From assembly GCA_012512265.1 (NCBI GenBank), contig JAAZEM010000084.1:1-62316 (forward strand): DNA of 62,316 bases, written 5' to 3'. The notes under the pieces are model-generated. The model had not been told where the DNA came from, did not search any database, and worked only from the letters and a program-made list of their open reading frames with translations. The translations under genes and the position numbers were made by a program. The stretch is from Armatimonadota bacterium. Lineage in GTDB: Bacteria > Armatimonadota > JAAZEB01. Positions within the stretch are counted from its first letter, which is position 1. Each line of letters opens with the position of its first letter. Below are positions 45,908 through 54,345 of the stretch, piece after piece.

Positions 45908-48016
45908 CTAAGGGTAATCGAAAGTCATGACGACGTCGAACAAGCTGGTCGCGCCGGTTCGCAAGCGGACCGACCGCCACAGGGCCTCACCTTGCTCGGG
46001 GCTGTTGGCCGCTCCGAACTGGAAGGAGTTGTGCCCGCCAGGCGCCGCGGTCGTGAACCGCCCGCTGGCATCCAGGGCGAGTTTTCCGTCCACATATACC
46101 TTGAGGTCGTTCCCCTGGATGGCCAGGCGGTAGGTATGGAAGCGGTCGGTGGTGTCCACCGCGTGCTTGAGGCCGGTGTGTGTGAGGGTGATCCCGTCGG
46201 GCGTCAGTCGCAGCCGCTCCATCGCCACGCCGTTGCTGAAGATCACATAGCTGATCCCGGAAATCACCTTCGCCTCAAACTCCGCCACGCTCTCTCGATC
46301 CGGGCGGGCGTTCCAGGCGTACACGCAGTGCATGTAATCTCCCGGCTCGCTCCCCCGGTCCGCGATCAGCAACGCACCGTCCTTCAGTTCGAGCGCCGTG
46401 TTGCGCCGGGCTCGGTCCGTGGCCCACGGTGTCGTTGGCTTCGCATCCGCGGTCCACACTACGTCCCAGCCGGGCTCTCCAGCGCCGACCTCCTGCGGCG
46501 AAGCCATCGCGACCTCCACCTCGTTGGCGCCCTCCTTGATCGCGGTGATGGGCACGCGATATTCCCACCAGCCATCCACCAGCTCACCCTCGGGGAGCGC
46601 CGTGCCGTTCAGCCGCACCCGCGGGCTACGCGCGGTGGGGATCAGGAGGCACAGCTTTACCTGCGGCACCGCATCCGGCGCCGGCGGCACCCGCTCGCCC
46701 AGATAGAGAGGCACGGTCACCGGCTGGCCATCCTGCATCGAGAGTGGCCGGCTCGGGTTGAGCACCGTCAGGTTCTGGTGGCGGCTCCCGCCCGTGACGT
46801 ACAGCTCCGGCGAATAGTCGCGCACATTCACAAAGTACGTCTTGTCCAGCTTGGCCAGCAGCTTTGGATCGCCGATCTCGCGCAGCATGGGCGCCGTGAC
46901 GTTGAAGAAGTTGAACAGGTAGATCCCGTCGGCGCCGCTCTGCCATACCCGGGCGGCTCGCGCGCGATAGCTCTCCTGAGAGCCTCGTCGATATCGGCCC
47001 TCCGATCGGACCCGCGTCTCGCTCAGCGACGGGTAGACGGGAACCCCGTACTTATGCCCCAACGCGACGATGTACTCCCACGGATTGAGCTGGAAGTAGC
47101 AGGTCGCCACCATCAGATCGACCAGGTCCTCGGCGAGCCAACGCTCGATATCCAGGCCCACCATTCGGGAGTACTCGACGGAGTCGGGCACCCGGACAGC
47201 AATGAGGATGGGCCGGCCCCGCTTGCGCCCCTCGGCATCCGCCATGCGGCGGATGCGGCGCAGCAAGTCGGTCATCATCTCCCGCTCTGCGTCGCTCGCG
47301 GTGCCGCCCCAGGCCACGGACTTGAAGTATACGAGGTGTCTCCAGAAGTCCAGCTCGATGCCGTCCACATCGTAGTTCTGGCAGACTTCCTCGAAGAAGC
47401 GGAAGGCCAGGTCACGCACCTCCGGGTGGGTGTAATCCATGGCCGACCACTGCCCATGTTTGGGGCGGTTCTGGATGGTGCCCATCAGGAGATCCGGGCG
47501 TTTCGCCTTCAGCGGCGGGAAGAGCGGGTAGGGCTTCTCCGGCGTGTGCGCGCCGTCATGCGTGTCATTCATGCGCATCGAGAAGAAGACCTCAATCCCG
47601 TTCGCGCGCCCGAAATCGACGATCATCTTGAGGGCATCGGTCCCCTGGTCGATCAACGGCCGGGTGATGTTGATCCCCAGGTCGCCCCACGTGTGCTCCA
47701 GCACGCTGCCCACCTTCGTGTTGTGCGTGAAGTAGCCAAAGCCGGAGCTGATAGGACAGTAGAAGATCGTATCCACGTGGGTTCCGAGGAGGGGCGTCGT
47801 CCGGCGCGCGAGGACATTCTCCACTGTCACCGGCAGGTTCTTCGGGAAGTAGATGACCTCGTTGCCGTCGTTGTTGAAGATGATGCGGCGCTTCCGGTGG
47901 GCCAGCTGCTTGCGCTGCTGGACAAAGGCATCTGGCGCGTCGGCCTGCGCCTTCACCTCGGCGGCGACGGCAAACAGCAACAACACGGACGCGAGTATGC
48001 AGAGTGTGGTCTTCAT
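45908..48016 (-). CDS. Exported family-10-like glycosyl hydrolase (GHL10 type) with concanavalin-like C-terminus
   Basis: A 702-residue exported protein. Signal peptide KTTLCILASVLLLFAVAAEVKA. Residues 40-390 resemble the GHL10/DUF4015-type TIM barrels: FGRANGIEVFFSMRMNDTHD, MDYTHPEVRDLAFRFFEEV, YDVDGIELDFWRH (the probable active-site Glu-Leu-Asp), MVATCYFQLNPWEYI and GADGIYLFNFFN. The C-terminal 200 residues look like a beta-sandwich (VSYALVEE-like strands, KVYVDGKLALDASGRF), similar to LamG/concanavalin domains. Substrate unknown. It stands alone on the minus strand between the initiator tRNA and the secretion operon, and could be exported polysaccharide-degrading machinery. Confidence 0.72.
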   Translation of the reverse strand: MKTTLCILASVLLLFAVAAEVKAQADAPDAFVQQRKQLAHRKRRIIFNNDGNEVIYFPKNLPVTVENVLARRTTPLLGTHVDTIFYCPISSGFGYFTHNTKVGSVLEHTWGDLGINITRPLIDQGTDALKMIVDFGRANGIEVFFSMRMNDTHDGAHTPEKPYPLFPPLKAKRPDLLMGTIQNRPKHGQWSAMDYTHPEVRDLAFRFFEEVCQNYDVDGIELDFWRHLVYFKSVAWGGTASDAEREMMTDLLRRIRRMADAEGRKRGRPILIAVRVPDSVEYSRMVGLDIERWLAEDLVDLMVATCYFQLNPWEYIVALGHKYGVPVYPSLSETRVRSEGRYRRGSQESYRARAARVWQSGADGIYLFNFFNVTAPMLREIGDPKLLAKLDKTYFVNVRDYSPELYVTGGSRHQNLTVLNPSRPLSMQDGQPVTVPLYLGERVPPAPDAVPQVKLCLLIPTARSPRVRLNGTALPEGELVDGWWEYRVPITAIKEGANEVEVAMASPQEVGAGEPGWDVVWTADAKPTTPWATDRARRNTALELKDGALLIADRGSEPGDYMHCVYAWNARPDRESVAEFEAKVISGISYVIFSNGVAMERLRLTPDGITLTHTGLKHAVDTTDRFHTYRLAIQGNDLKVYVDGKLALDASGRFTTAAPGGHNSFQFGAANSPEQGEALWRSVRLRTGATSLFDVVMTFDYP

Positions 48017-48093
48017 GCCCCCGATGTTCGGCCCCCAGCCGGGGATCCCTTCCGGGAATTCACCTCGCCAGTGGCCGAATCGTGGCCCAGAAT

Positions 48094-48130
48094 CAAAAAA
48101 GCCCCGATAGCGTTCCCGCTATCAGGGCTT
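48094..48130 (-). terminator. Rho-independent terminator after the initiator tRNA
   Basis: A 12-bp stem (48101-48112 with 48117-48128, one wobble) around TTCC, followed on the minus strand by six T at 48095-48100. It ends the tRNA transcript. Confidence 0.9.
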
Positions 48131-48136
48131 TTCACT

Positions 48137-48213
<77 letters not shown>

Positions 48214-48224
48214 TCAACACCCAT

Positions 48225-48253
48225 ATCATACCAGGTTATTTTCCCTTTGTCAA
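48225..48253 (-). promoter_or_regulatory. Consensus promoter of the initiator tRNA
   Basis: Read on the minus strand: TTGACA (48253-48248), 17-base spacer, TATGAT (48230-48225). The tRNA 5' end follows 12 bases downstream. Confidence 0.88.
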
Positions 48254-48423
48254 CCCCCTATTCGCATGAATCTTTCCACACGCTCCGTAAGCCCGTGGGC
48301 GTGCCGAGAACCCACGCCGGGAAGCCACCTCGCTCCCAAACGGCTCGCTGCCCGGGAGCGCCCGCATCTCCCCATCCGGGTCAGTCCCTTTCTTCCGTGA
48401 TATCGGCGCCGGCACGGCCCAAG
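48254..48423. other. Divergent spacer between tRNA and SLBB gene
   Basis: Together with the flanking promoters this gives a gap of about 300 bases without a gene. A GTGGG/CCCAC hairpin near 48294-48315 is the only structure seen. Confidence 0.4.
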
Positions 48424-48453
48424 TTGCGCTCGGTCTCCGGCGGGTGCTATAAT
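48424..48453 (+). promoter_or_regulatory. Promoter of the SLBB gene
   Basis: TTGCGC at 48424-48429, 18-base spacer, TATAAT at 48448-48453 with TGC before it. It resembles the promoter at 7301-7329, with the same TTGCG -35 and TGC extension. The leader to the ATG at 48515 is about 55 bases. Confidence 0.7.
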
Positions 48454-48514
48454 GCAGCCGACCGCCGGCCCCTGGCTGCCGCGTGCGGTCACTCGAATAA
48501 GGAGGAGCATTCGC

Positions 48515-49438
48515 ATGGGAACCCGCAGCCATACTGCCGTTCTGCTTCTCGCTCTCGCCTTCTCAGCGCTCGCGCCCTCTCTTGCTAGGGCGGATGACGA
48601 CCGCAAAGACCACGTCTATGTCTGGGGCGAGGTTAAGAACCCGGGCGCGTTCCCCTGGAAGAAGGGGCTGACTGTCCCGGAGGTGATCCGTCTGGCCGGT
48701 GGCTTCACGGAGGCGGCGCACCGCAACCGGGCCACGCTCACTCGCGGGAAGCGCGAGATCACGCTGACCGCGGATGACCTGACGCCGGCTTCGGAGCGCG
48801 ATGCCATCAAACTGGAGCGCGGAGATGTCCTCCGCATCGAGCGCGGCGCCCTCCGCGTTGAAGGGGAGGTGCGCAGCCCGGGCGACTACGGCCTGGAGCA
48901 CGGCACCGTGCGACAGGCGCTGATCGCGGCGGGCGGCCCGACCCCCGCCGCTGACCTGGACTCGGTTTACATCGCCCGCGGGGGCAAGGTGATTCGGGTG
49001 GACGCGCGCGCGCTTCTCACAGGCGGGCCGGCAGCGGAGAACCCAACGCTGGAGCCGGGGGATGTGCTTCACGTGCCGCGATCCCACTCACGGGTCACGA
49101 TTGCGGGCGAGGTGAACCGGCCGGGCGCCTACGACCTGGAGCCAGGCAAGCTGGAACGCTTAGAGGACTTGATCGCCATCGCCGGGGGGCCAACGGCAAA
49201 GGCGCAGGTGGCTCGGATTGAGCTGCGCCGGGCGACGCGCGCGGGAGAACGCCCCCAGGTGGAGACGATCAACCTGGAAGATCCCACGCAGGATGAGCTG
49301 CAGCGCAACCCGGTGTTGCAGAGTGGCGATTACGTCGTGGTGCCTGCCCAGCGCCGGGGTCGAAGTATGGGGATCAATGAGGTCTACCAGATTGGCGTTC
49401 TGATTCTGACTCTGGTGAGCATCCTGATGGGCCGCTGA
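48515..49438 (+). CDS. Exported protein with three SLBB domains (polysaccharide-export type)
   Basis: A 307-residue exported protein. A signal peptide (TAVLLLALAFSALAPSLARA) is followed by three SLBB (soluble-ligand-binding) beta-grasp domains: VYVWGEVKNPGAFPWKKGLTV, LRVEGEVRSPGDYGLEHGTV and VTIAGEVNRPGAYDLEPG. Each ends in a GDVL or GDYVVVP strand, and a single membrane helix (YQIGVLILTLVSILMG) closes the protein. The N-terminal polysaccharide-export domain of Wza-like proteins is absent, so this may be a periplasmic or inner-membrane partner rather than the outer-membrane channel. ATG 48515 has AAGGAGGAG upstream. Its neighbourhood with the exosortase operon fits exopolysaccharide export. 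Confidence 0.85.
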   Translation: MGTRSHTAVLLLALAFSALAPSLARADDDRKDHVYVWGEVKNPGAFPWKKGLTVPEVIRLAGGFTEAAHRNRATLTRGKREITLTADDLTPASERDAIKLERGDVLRIERGALRVEGEVRSPGDYGLEHGTVRQALIAAGGPTPAADLDSVYIARGGKVIRVDARALLTGGPAAENPTLEPGDVLHVPRSHSRVTIAGEVNRPGAYDLEPGKLERLEDLIAIAGGPTAKAQVARIELRRATRAGERPQVETINLEDPTQDELQRNPVLQSGDYVVVPAQRRGRSMGINEVYQIGVLILTLVSILMGR

Positions 49439-49454
49439 TGGCGCGGTTCCGGGA

Positions 49455-49494
49455 TCCGGGAGCTCGAGAGGCGCACCTCTCGCCTACTCCCGGA
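49455..49494. terminator. Hairpin between convergent genes
   Basis: TCCGGGAG (49455-49462) with CTCCCGGA (49487-49494), enclosing a second AGAGG/CCTCT stem. It lies just after the SLBB stop. No T-run. Confidence 0.6.
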
Positions 49495-49639
49495 CCCAGA
49501 GCGCGTCACGCGAATTAGGAAGGTTCGCTGAACAAGCCGAGTGCGCGAGCGAACGGGCGCTCGTGCGGAATGCTCTATCGCCGCTCTCTATCAGTCGCGG
49601 CCTGCGCTCCGTTTCCACCCGTTCGATCGCGCATCTCGC

Positions 49640-50341
49640 TTAGATTCCGACGGGCTGGATATCCTCTCCCCCTTCGGTGTCTTCCAGGTCTTCCTGGTCC
49701 AGGTCGCTCTCCACATCAGGGATCTCGGGAAGGCCCGCGAGGGGCGCGCGAGACGCGGCAACAGGTTCCTCGCCCGTCTCGCCGAGGCCCATCAGGGTCT
49801 CCACTGCCGAGGGCCGAGGCGCCATGGTGCCACCGGTCTCCAGTGACCGGCCATGCCAGTCGGCAATGAGGAGCACTTCGCGCTTGGCTCCGCCGCTGGC
49901 CGGCACCTCTTTTTCAAACTGCACCCGGATCAGGTGGCATCGTCCGGGCTCATCCACGCCGCCCACGGCCATGTGGAAGACCTGTTCGCGAGGGTCGCGC
50001 TCTGTCACCACGCCGGTTGCGTCCCATACCGGATGGTAGATCCGCTCGCCTACGATGTAGTCATCCGTAGGACGGTACGGGCGCACCTCGGGGGCACTCG
50101 GGTTCGCTACCTCGGTTCCAGCAGCCGCTGCCGCCTCAGTCGCGCCGGTACCGGATTGCTCCACCACCTCACCCTCGGCGACGGGAACGCCTTCTCCGGT
50201 GGTTGGAACCTCCACCTCAGGAGAGCGGGCCGTACTGGCAAGATCCGCTCCCTCTGCACCCGGTTCCTGGGCCACATCGCCCGTCGGCTCTTGTGCCTGG
50301 GCAACCGGGATCACTGGCGTCTCCTGTTCCTTCTGTTCCAT
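49640..50341 (-). CDS. Acidic protein with Tudor-like central domain
   Basis: A 233-residue protein, acidic and Pro/Glu/Ala-rich at both ends. The central 90 residues (about 85-165) form a recognisable small barrel: DDYIVGERIYHPVWDATGVV...RCHLIRVQFEK has the G-x-x-V-x-H-x-x-(W/F)-G-x-G-x-V...V-x-F pattern of UvrD/PcrA C-terminal Tudor-like and DUF3553 domains, which bind RNA polymerase in those helicases. No signal peptide. The function is not known to me; an RNA polymerase or nucleic-acid contact is a guess. It has its own strong promoter and a leader of about 105 bases. Confidence 0.5.
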   Translation of the reverse strand: MEQKEQETPVIPVAQAQEPTGDVAQEPGAEGADLASTARSPEVEVPTTGEGVPVAEGEVVEQSGTGATEAAAAAGTEVANPSAPEVRPYRPTDDYIVGERIYHPVWDATGVVTERDPREQVFHMAVGGVDEPGRCHLIRVQFEKEVPASGGAKREVLLIADWHGRSLETGGTMAPRPSAVETLMGLGETGEEPVAASRAPLAGLPEIPDVESDLDQEDLEDTEGGEDIQPVGI

Positions 50342-50751
50342 AACCGTCCTTTCACTGCATCCCTACCACGCATCAACAGCCCTATCGAGGGCACCGGGTG
50401 GTTTGGGGAACCGCCAATACAACGAGGTCTCGTCTGTCATATGAATGAAGCCACTATAGCGGATTCGCCCCTCGCTTGTCAAGCGGATTCAACCGGCGAA
50501 ATGAGGGCGTTTGATCTGCCCATGCCCGGCATATGCACCAGGGCGATCATCCCGCAAGGCCACCCCCCTCTTCGCCGCCAGCATGCCCTGTGCCTCTTGC
50601 CTCGTGCTAAGAAGAATCGGGAACCAGCGCTCGTCTTTGTTGTCCAAACTAATAGGGACACCTGGAAGCCCCAACCGGCATACCGTTGTGCTCGCTCCCG
50701 TCAGATCCGCCGGCCCGGGGCAGGAGCCCCAGGCGTGTAAGGAGTGAGTCG
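50342..50751. other. Divergent regulatory region, 410 bases
   Basis: Holds the minus-strand promoter at 50453-50482 and the leader of the acidic protein. On the plus side it leads to the DUF1571-like gene, with TAAGGAGTG as ribosome-binding site, but with no convincing plus-strand promoter. No further reading frame is supported. Confidence 0.5.
50453..50482 (-). promoter_or_regulatory. Strong sigma70-type promoter
   Basis: Read on the minus strand: TTGACA (50482-50477), 18-base spacer, TATAGT (50458-50453). It drives the acidic Tudor-like protein. Confidence 0.8.
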
Positions 50752-51519
50752 ATGAAGTTGAAGCTCAGCGGGAGATCACGGAGAGGCCGTGGAGGGCTGT
50801 GGATGGGCGCTGGCATCCTGGTGGTGGCCTTGTTGGCGACGGCTGCAGAGACAACCGCCAACAATCATCCCATTCAGAGCATGTTTGCCCCGGGGCTAAA
50901 AGACCTCTCGCTTACCACCGTACGCAAAGAGATTCACATCGAGGAACTGAACAAGATCAGCCGCGACTATGCCAACGCCTACCGCATCGGGCGGTCGAAG
51001 GTGATGCTGAAGGAGCCGGATAAGTTCCGCATGGATGCGCGTGTCGGCTTCGTCAAGTTCGAGTATGTGATGAACGGCCCCAGGAAGGTGATCCGCACGC
51101 CCCTGACCAAGCAGTTTGATGACATTGGCACGGATCCGGGCAAGCGTCTGGGGCCGCTCGAGGTCGGTCTGGTCACACCGGGCGCGCTGATCGGCTACGA
51201 TGTGGAGCATGTGGGGTGTTCCACGGAGGAAGGCCGGCGCGTGTGCGAGTACAAGCTCTACTACGCGCACAACCACGAGCGCTACGAACTCGTCTGGATC
51301 GATGCCGAGCGCAAATGCGTGAAGAAGCGGCGGCTCTACACGCTGATGTACGGCAAGTATAAGATGGAGCTCACCTACAGCGCCCCGAAGCAGGTCGGCA
51401 ACCTCTGGATTCCCACGGTGATCGAAGTCCGCAACGCCGAGGGGAAGCTCGCCGGGATCACGCACCAGCAGGAGATCAAGCTGAATCCTGGGCTGGATGA
51501 CTCCCTCTTCAAGCTATGA
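50752..51519 (+). CDS. Exported DUF1571/LolA-like protein
   Basis: A 255-residue exported protein. A basic N-terminus and one hydrophobic helix (GGLWMGAGILVVALLATAAET) form a signal anchor or signal peptide. The mature part is mostly beta: KVMLKEPDKFRMDARVGFVKFEYVMNGPRKVIRT, GCSTEEGRRVCEYKLYYAHNHERYELVWIDAERKCVKKRRLYTLMYGKYKMELTYS. This resembles the curved sheet of LolA/LolB-type and DUF1571 proteins, which carry lipoproteins or lipids in the periplasm. Two cysteines (CSTEEGRRVC) could form a disulfide. ATG 50752 has AAGGAGTGAG upstream. The family assignment is moderate; no partner is in the same operon. Confidence 0.55.
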   Translation: MKLKLSGRSRRGRGGLWMGAGILVVALLATAAETTANNHPIQSMFAPGLKDLSLTTVRKEIHIEELNKISRDYANAYRIGRSKVMLKEPDKFRMDARVGFVKFEYVMNGPRKVIRTPLTKQFDDIGTDPGKRLGPLEVGLVTPGALIGYDVEHVGCSTEEGRRVCEYKLYYAHNHERYELVWIDAERKCVKKRRLYTLMYGKYKMELTYSAPKQVGNLWIPTVIEVRNAEGKLAGITHQQEIKLNPGLDDSLFKL

Positions 51520-51540
51520 CATGCTCCTCTGGATCGGATC

Positions 51541-51578
51541 GTGGCGGCCGGCTTCGGGCTACGGAAGCTGGCCGCCAC
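51541..51578. terminator. Hairpin between convergent genes
   Basis: GTGGCGGCCGGCTTC (51541-51555) pairs with GAAGCTGGCCGCCAC (51564-51578) with a single G-U pair. It separates the plus gene from the end of the exosortase operon. Confidence 0.7.
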
Positions 51579-51597
51579 GAAGAGGCTGCTCATGCCC

Positions 51598-52254
51598 TCA
51601 GAAGAGAGCGATGGTGCTGATGATCTGATCGAACACCGGCCGGTACGTCTCGAAGACCGCAGTCGGCGTGGTGAAGGTGAAGATCAGGATATTGCCCCTG
51701 TTCTCCGTGTAGAGCGTGTAGCGATGGAACGGCACCACGGTGCCGTCCGGCGCCGCCCAGCTGCTCTGGTGCTCCAGGATCACCGCCTGGTGCCCGCTGA
51801 CCGTCAGCGAGCGCCGGGCTACCAGGTTGAAGTCGACGAAGAAATCGCTGAGGATCGGCGGCGCCGCGTCCGCGTAACCCTCGATATTGATCGTCTGTCC
51901 CTGGAAGCGCGAGTCCACGATCATGCCCACATTTGGGCGGAACACCTCCCCCTCGGGCAGCGTCCGTGACACCAGCTCGAAGACGCGGTTGCCGAGCGTG
52001 GTCACGTACTGCGGCGGGTCGAAGAGCGCGAACTCATCTGCCGGGAACTGGAGGCTGAAGTTGAAGACCGCGTTGCTATAGGTCTCGATCCCAGCCCCTG
52101 ACGGTGCCGACGGCACGTTGAACTGCCGGCCGATCCCGATATCCACGGGGAGCGTGGAAGTATCGGGGGGTGTATGCGTCATGGATGTTGCATCGCCGCC
52201 GCACCCGGCCGCGACCGTAACGGCCAGAAGCGCGGCGAGCAGGTAGTGCCTCAT
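51598..52254 (-). CDS. Lipoprotein, PsbP/DcrB-like
   Basis: A 218-residue predicted lipoprotein. The signal sequence MRHYLLAALLAVTVAAGC places the lipidated cysteine at residue 18, giving a substrate for the Lgt and LspA of this window. The mature domain begins IETYSNAVFNFSLQFPADEF and ends in YTLYTENRGNILIFTFTTPTAVFETYRPVFDQIISTI, the beta-alpha-beta layout of PsbP/DcrB-type lipoproteins in which the final helix packs on the sheet. Its ATG overlaps the EpsI stop (52251-52254), so it is the last gene of the exosortase operon. A function in exopolysaccharide or surface protein anchoring is inferred from context only. Confidence 0.6.
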   Translation of the reverse strand: MRHYLLAALLAVTVAAGCGGDATSMTHTPPDTSTLPVDIGIGRQFNVPSAPSGAGIETYSNAVFNFSLQFPADEFALFDPPQYVTTLGNRVFELVSRTLPEGEVFRPNVGMIVDSRFQGQTINIEGYADAAPPILSDFFVDFNLVARRSLTVSGHQAVILEHQSSWAAPDGTVVPFHRYTLYTENRGNILIFTFTTPTAVFETYRPVFDQIISTIALF

Positions 52255-52940
52255 CCTGTATGTCTCCTCTCCTCGGTGTTCTTACCCCTCTCATTGCCGC
52301 GGAAGGACTGCAGCAACGCCCGGATGAAGTGCGCGCTGCGGAGCTCCGCCTCGATCTCCCCACCGGTGGCATAGGTCGTAACGCGGAAGAACGTCGCGGG
52401 CCGCGTGCCCCCCCACCGCAGGGCATCTAGAAGCACGCCGAGCCGGCTCGTGTGCGTCCGCCCAGGGCCGCCTGCGAGCCCGCCGGCCGTCATATACCAG
52501 TAACCAACATGCACCCGCACGCCATCTTTCTCGACAAGCAGCCGCTCCATCAGGATGGGCGCGTCTGGGTCTTCCGTATCGATCTTCAGCGGCTGTTTGT
52601 CCACGATGGTCCACCCCGCAGCCCGGTAGCAGGAGTCGGGGTTGTGGAACGCGCTGAGATCGCGCGCGCTAACCGCCGCCAGGTCTACCGCGAGCGCCTG
52701 GGGCTCTCCGGGGATCTGATAGCGGCGCATCGCGATCTCGGTGCGCGGCAACAAGGCCGCGTCCTCGAGACGCACGGCGATCTCCTCCCCGCGCCAGGCA
52801 CCCACTTGCTCTGGCACCCAGAGCATCTCCCGAGGCGTGGCGGATTGCTTGGCCCTTAGCACGTGGCGGTCCGCCTGCCACAGCCCGGCGAGGGCGGCGG
52901 CCAGTGCCAGGGCTACCAGGTATCGGTGTCGTCCAGCCAT
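52251..52940 (-). CDS. EpsI-family exosortase-associated protein
   Basis: A 229-residue protein with an N-terminal membrane helix (YLVALALAAALAGLWQADRH) and an exported domain. LSAFHNPDSCYRAAGWTIVDK contains the family signature F-H-x-P-x-x-C-Y-x-x-x-G-W found in EpsI/DUF3485 proteins that accompany exosortases. VEKDGVRVHVGYWYMT is the second conserved segment. In other bacteria EpsI and exosortase act on exopolysaccharide or PEP-CTERM protein surface display. ATG 52940 gives the membrane helix directly and overlaps the exosortase by 28 bases; the open frame up to 53207 is not supported. Confidence 0.85.
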   Translation of the reverse strand: MAGRHRYLVALALAAALAGLWQADRHVLRAKQSATPREMLWVPEQVGAWRGEEIAVRLEDAALLPRTEIAMRRYQIPGEPQALAVDLAAVSARDLSAFHNPDSCYRAAGWTIVDKQPLKIDTEDPDAPILMERLLVEKDGVRVHVGYWYMTAGGLAGGPGRTHTSRLGVLLDALRWGGTRPATFFRVTTYATGGEIEAELRSAHFIRALLQSFRGNERGKNTEERRHTG

Positions 52941-53812
52941 CCTAATATCCTCGCGGTGGCCGCGACGGCCACGCAGGCAAGCGCGAGCACGACGAGACCA
53001 GAGGTGTCGTGCGCCCGTATCGCCGCTTCTCGGCCCCAACGTTCGGCAGCCCACGTGATCGCCGCTATCCGGAAGCCGTTGGCTGCCAGGCCGATAGGGA
53101 GCGCCGATAGGAGGAGCAGCAGCTTCTTCCCCGCTCCCAGGCGCGAAGACACTGCGGCAAACGCTGAGAGCATCATCAGGCCCAGGGTGGATCGGAAGCC
53201 GCTGCACGCCTCCCCCACGAAGAGGGAGAGCGTCTCCAGGTGGATTGCCGTCCCCTCCTGGTGAACGTTCACACCCAGGATGCTAGCCGTCCCCACTCCC
53301 AGGCGCGTAGACGCCAGCTGAAGGGGGAAGCTCAGCTCGGTGATCAACGCCCCGGGCAAGGGACACATCAGCCAGAGGAACGCCACTGGGCCCGCGAGAA
53401 TCCGTGCGATGGCGCCCCCGTACAGGCCCAGGATCAAGCCCCAGAGCACGATGGGGAAGGAGAAACTCGCGAAAGCCTCCACCCCGGTCGTGGAAACCCA
53501 GGTCGAGCCTAGCTTCAGCGCTCCTCCGGCGGCAACGGCCACCAGGCCCAGATAAGAGGGGGCGCTGGGAGCCCGGCTGAGTTGCTCGCGGCGCATCCAG
53601 ATGAGTATGGCGGCGAGCACCGGCACCAGCGGGCCGTGCGAGTAGTACCCGGCATTGCCGGTCCATTCGACGCGCCAAAACTGCAGCACATCGCGGTACC
53701 AGAGGAGCAAGAGCGCCCCCAGCACTCCCAATGCCAGATGCACCCACGCCGTCGGCCGCTGCTTGTTGCCTTCCTCTCCCTGTCTGCGTTGCTCTTCTAC
53801 GGTCTCAGCCAC
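52913..53812 (-). CDS. Exosortase (transpeptidase-like integral membrane cysteine protease)
   Basis: A 299-residue inner-membrane enzyme with about eight hydrophobic segments. The catalytic triad of the family is present: Cys203 in FVGEACSGFRST, Arg248 in AANGFRIAAI and His268 in RAHDTSG. Exosortases cut and transfer proteins bearing C-terminal PEP-CTERM-type signals to surface acceptors. No such substrate is encoded in this window. An N-terminal charged cytoplasmic extension of about 20 residues precedes the first helix. It is followed directly by EpsI with an overlapping start. Confidence 0.9.
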   Translation of the reverse strand: MAETVEEQRRQGEEGNKQRPTAWVHLALGVLGALLLLWYRDVLQFWRVEWTGNAGYYSHGPLVPVLAAILIWMRREQLSRAPSAPSYLGLVAVAAGGALKLGSTWVSTTGVEAFASFSFPIVLWGLILGLYGGAIARILAGPVAFLWLMCPLPGALITELSFPLQLASTRLGVGTASILGVNVHQEGTAIHLETLSLFVGEACSGFRSTLGLMMLSAFAAVSSRLGAGKKLLLLLSALPIGLAANGFRIAAITWAAERWGREAAIRAHDTSGLVVLALACVAVAATARILGWLDDTDTW

Positions 53813-53853
53813 TCCCAGCTCCCCTCAGCCCCCCATCGGGTCGGGCCTGCCAC

Positions 53854-54345
53854 TCACTCGGAAGGCACGCTCACGACCTCAACCTGCACCACGGGCTCGG
53901 AGGGCGGCGCCTGGGTCTGCGACTGCTTCGGATCTGGAACCATCCGCTCTACCGTCGGCTTGAAGAAGGGCCGCGCCGGTTCTCCACGCTGGGTGAAGAA
54001 ATGAGGCGAGCCCTGCAGCCGGTAGACGCGGGTTCCCGCGGTCAGGCGCTGCTTCGTAGGAAAGATGGCGCCCTCCGTCGTCACGTTATAAACCGTGAAG
54101 AAGCCCGTCTTCATGATGGTCGCGGGCTTGAGCCTTCGTTCCAGATATCTGGGCACCTCCTGCCAGGCGATCCCGAGGTGTTTGCCATACCGCTTCTGCA
54201 CCACCTCATCGCGGCGCACCTGAGCCAGGAACTCGCTCAGCGAATGCACGGGCCGCTTCAGAAAGGTGTCAATCGTGGCGGCCGTGGACTGCGCGAGCGG
54301 AACGGCCAGCACCAGGGCCAGCCCGGCTATCGTGACCCACCTCAA
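53854..54345 (-). CDS. Exported protein at the head of the exosortase operon
   Basis: A 163-residue protein. The TTG at 54345 has GGGAG seven bases upstream and begins LRWVTIAGLALVLAVPLAQSTAA, a signal peptide or anchor. The mature part is basic and short (FLKRPVHSLSEFLAQVRRD, YLERRLKPATIMKTGFFTVYNV, GTRVYRLQGSPHFFTQRGEP) with a C-terminal Pro/Glu/Val tail. No family was recognised. Its place as first gene before the exosortase, 42 bases upstream, makes it a candidate partner or substrate, although no PEP-CTERM motif is present. A GTG at 54336 is an alternative start. Confidence 0.5.
   Translation of the reverse strand: MRWVTIAGLALVLAVPLAQSTAATIDTFLKRPVHSLSEFLAQVRRDEVVQKRYGKHLGIAWQEVPRYLERRLKPATIMKTGFFTVYNVTTEGAIFPTKQRLTAGTRVYRLQGSPHFFTQRGEPARPFFKPTVERMVPDPKQSQTQAPPSEPVVQVEVVSVPSE

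Noticed and set aside
51598..54345. PEP-CTERM sorting motif in one of the exosortase-operon proteins
   Set aside because: The C-terminal ends of the four proteins and of the other exported proteins in the window lack the Pro-Glu-Pro, hydrophobic helix and basic tail arrangement.
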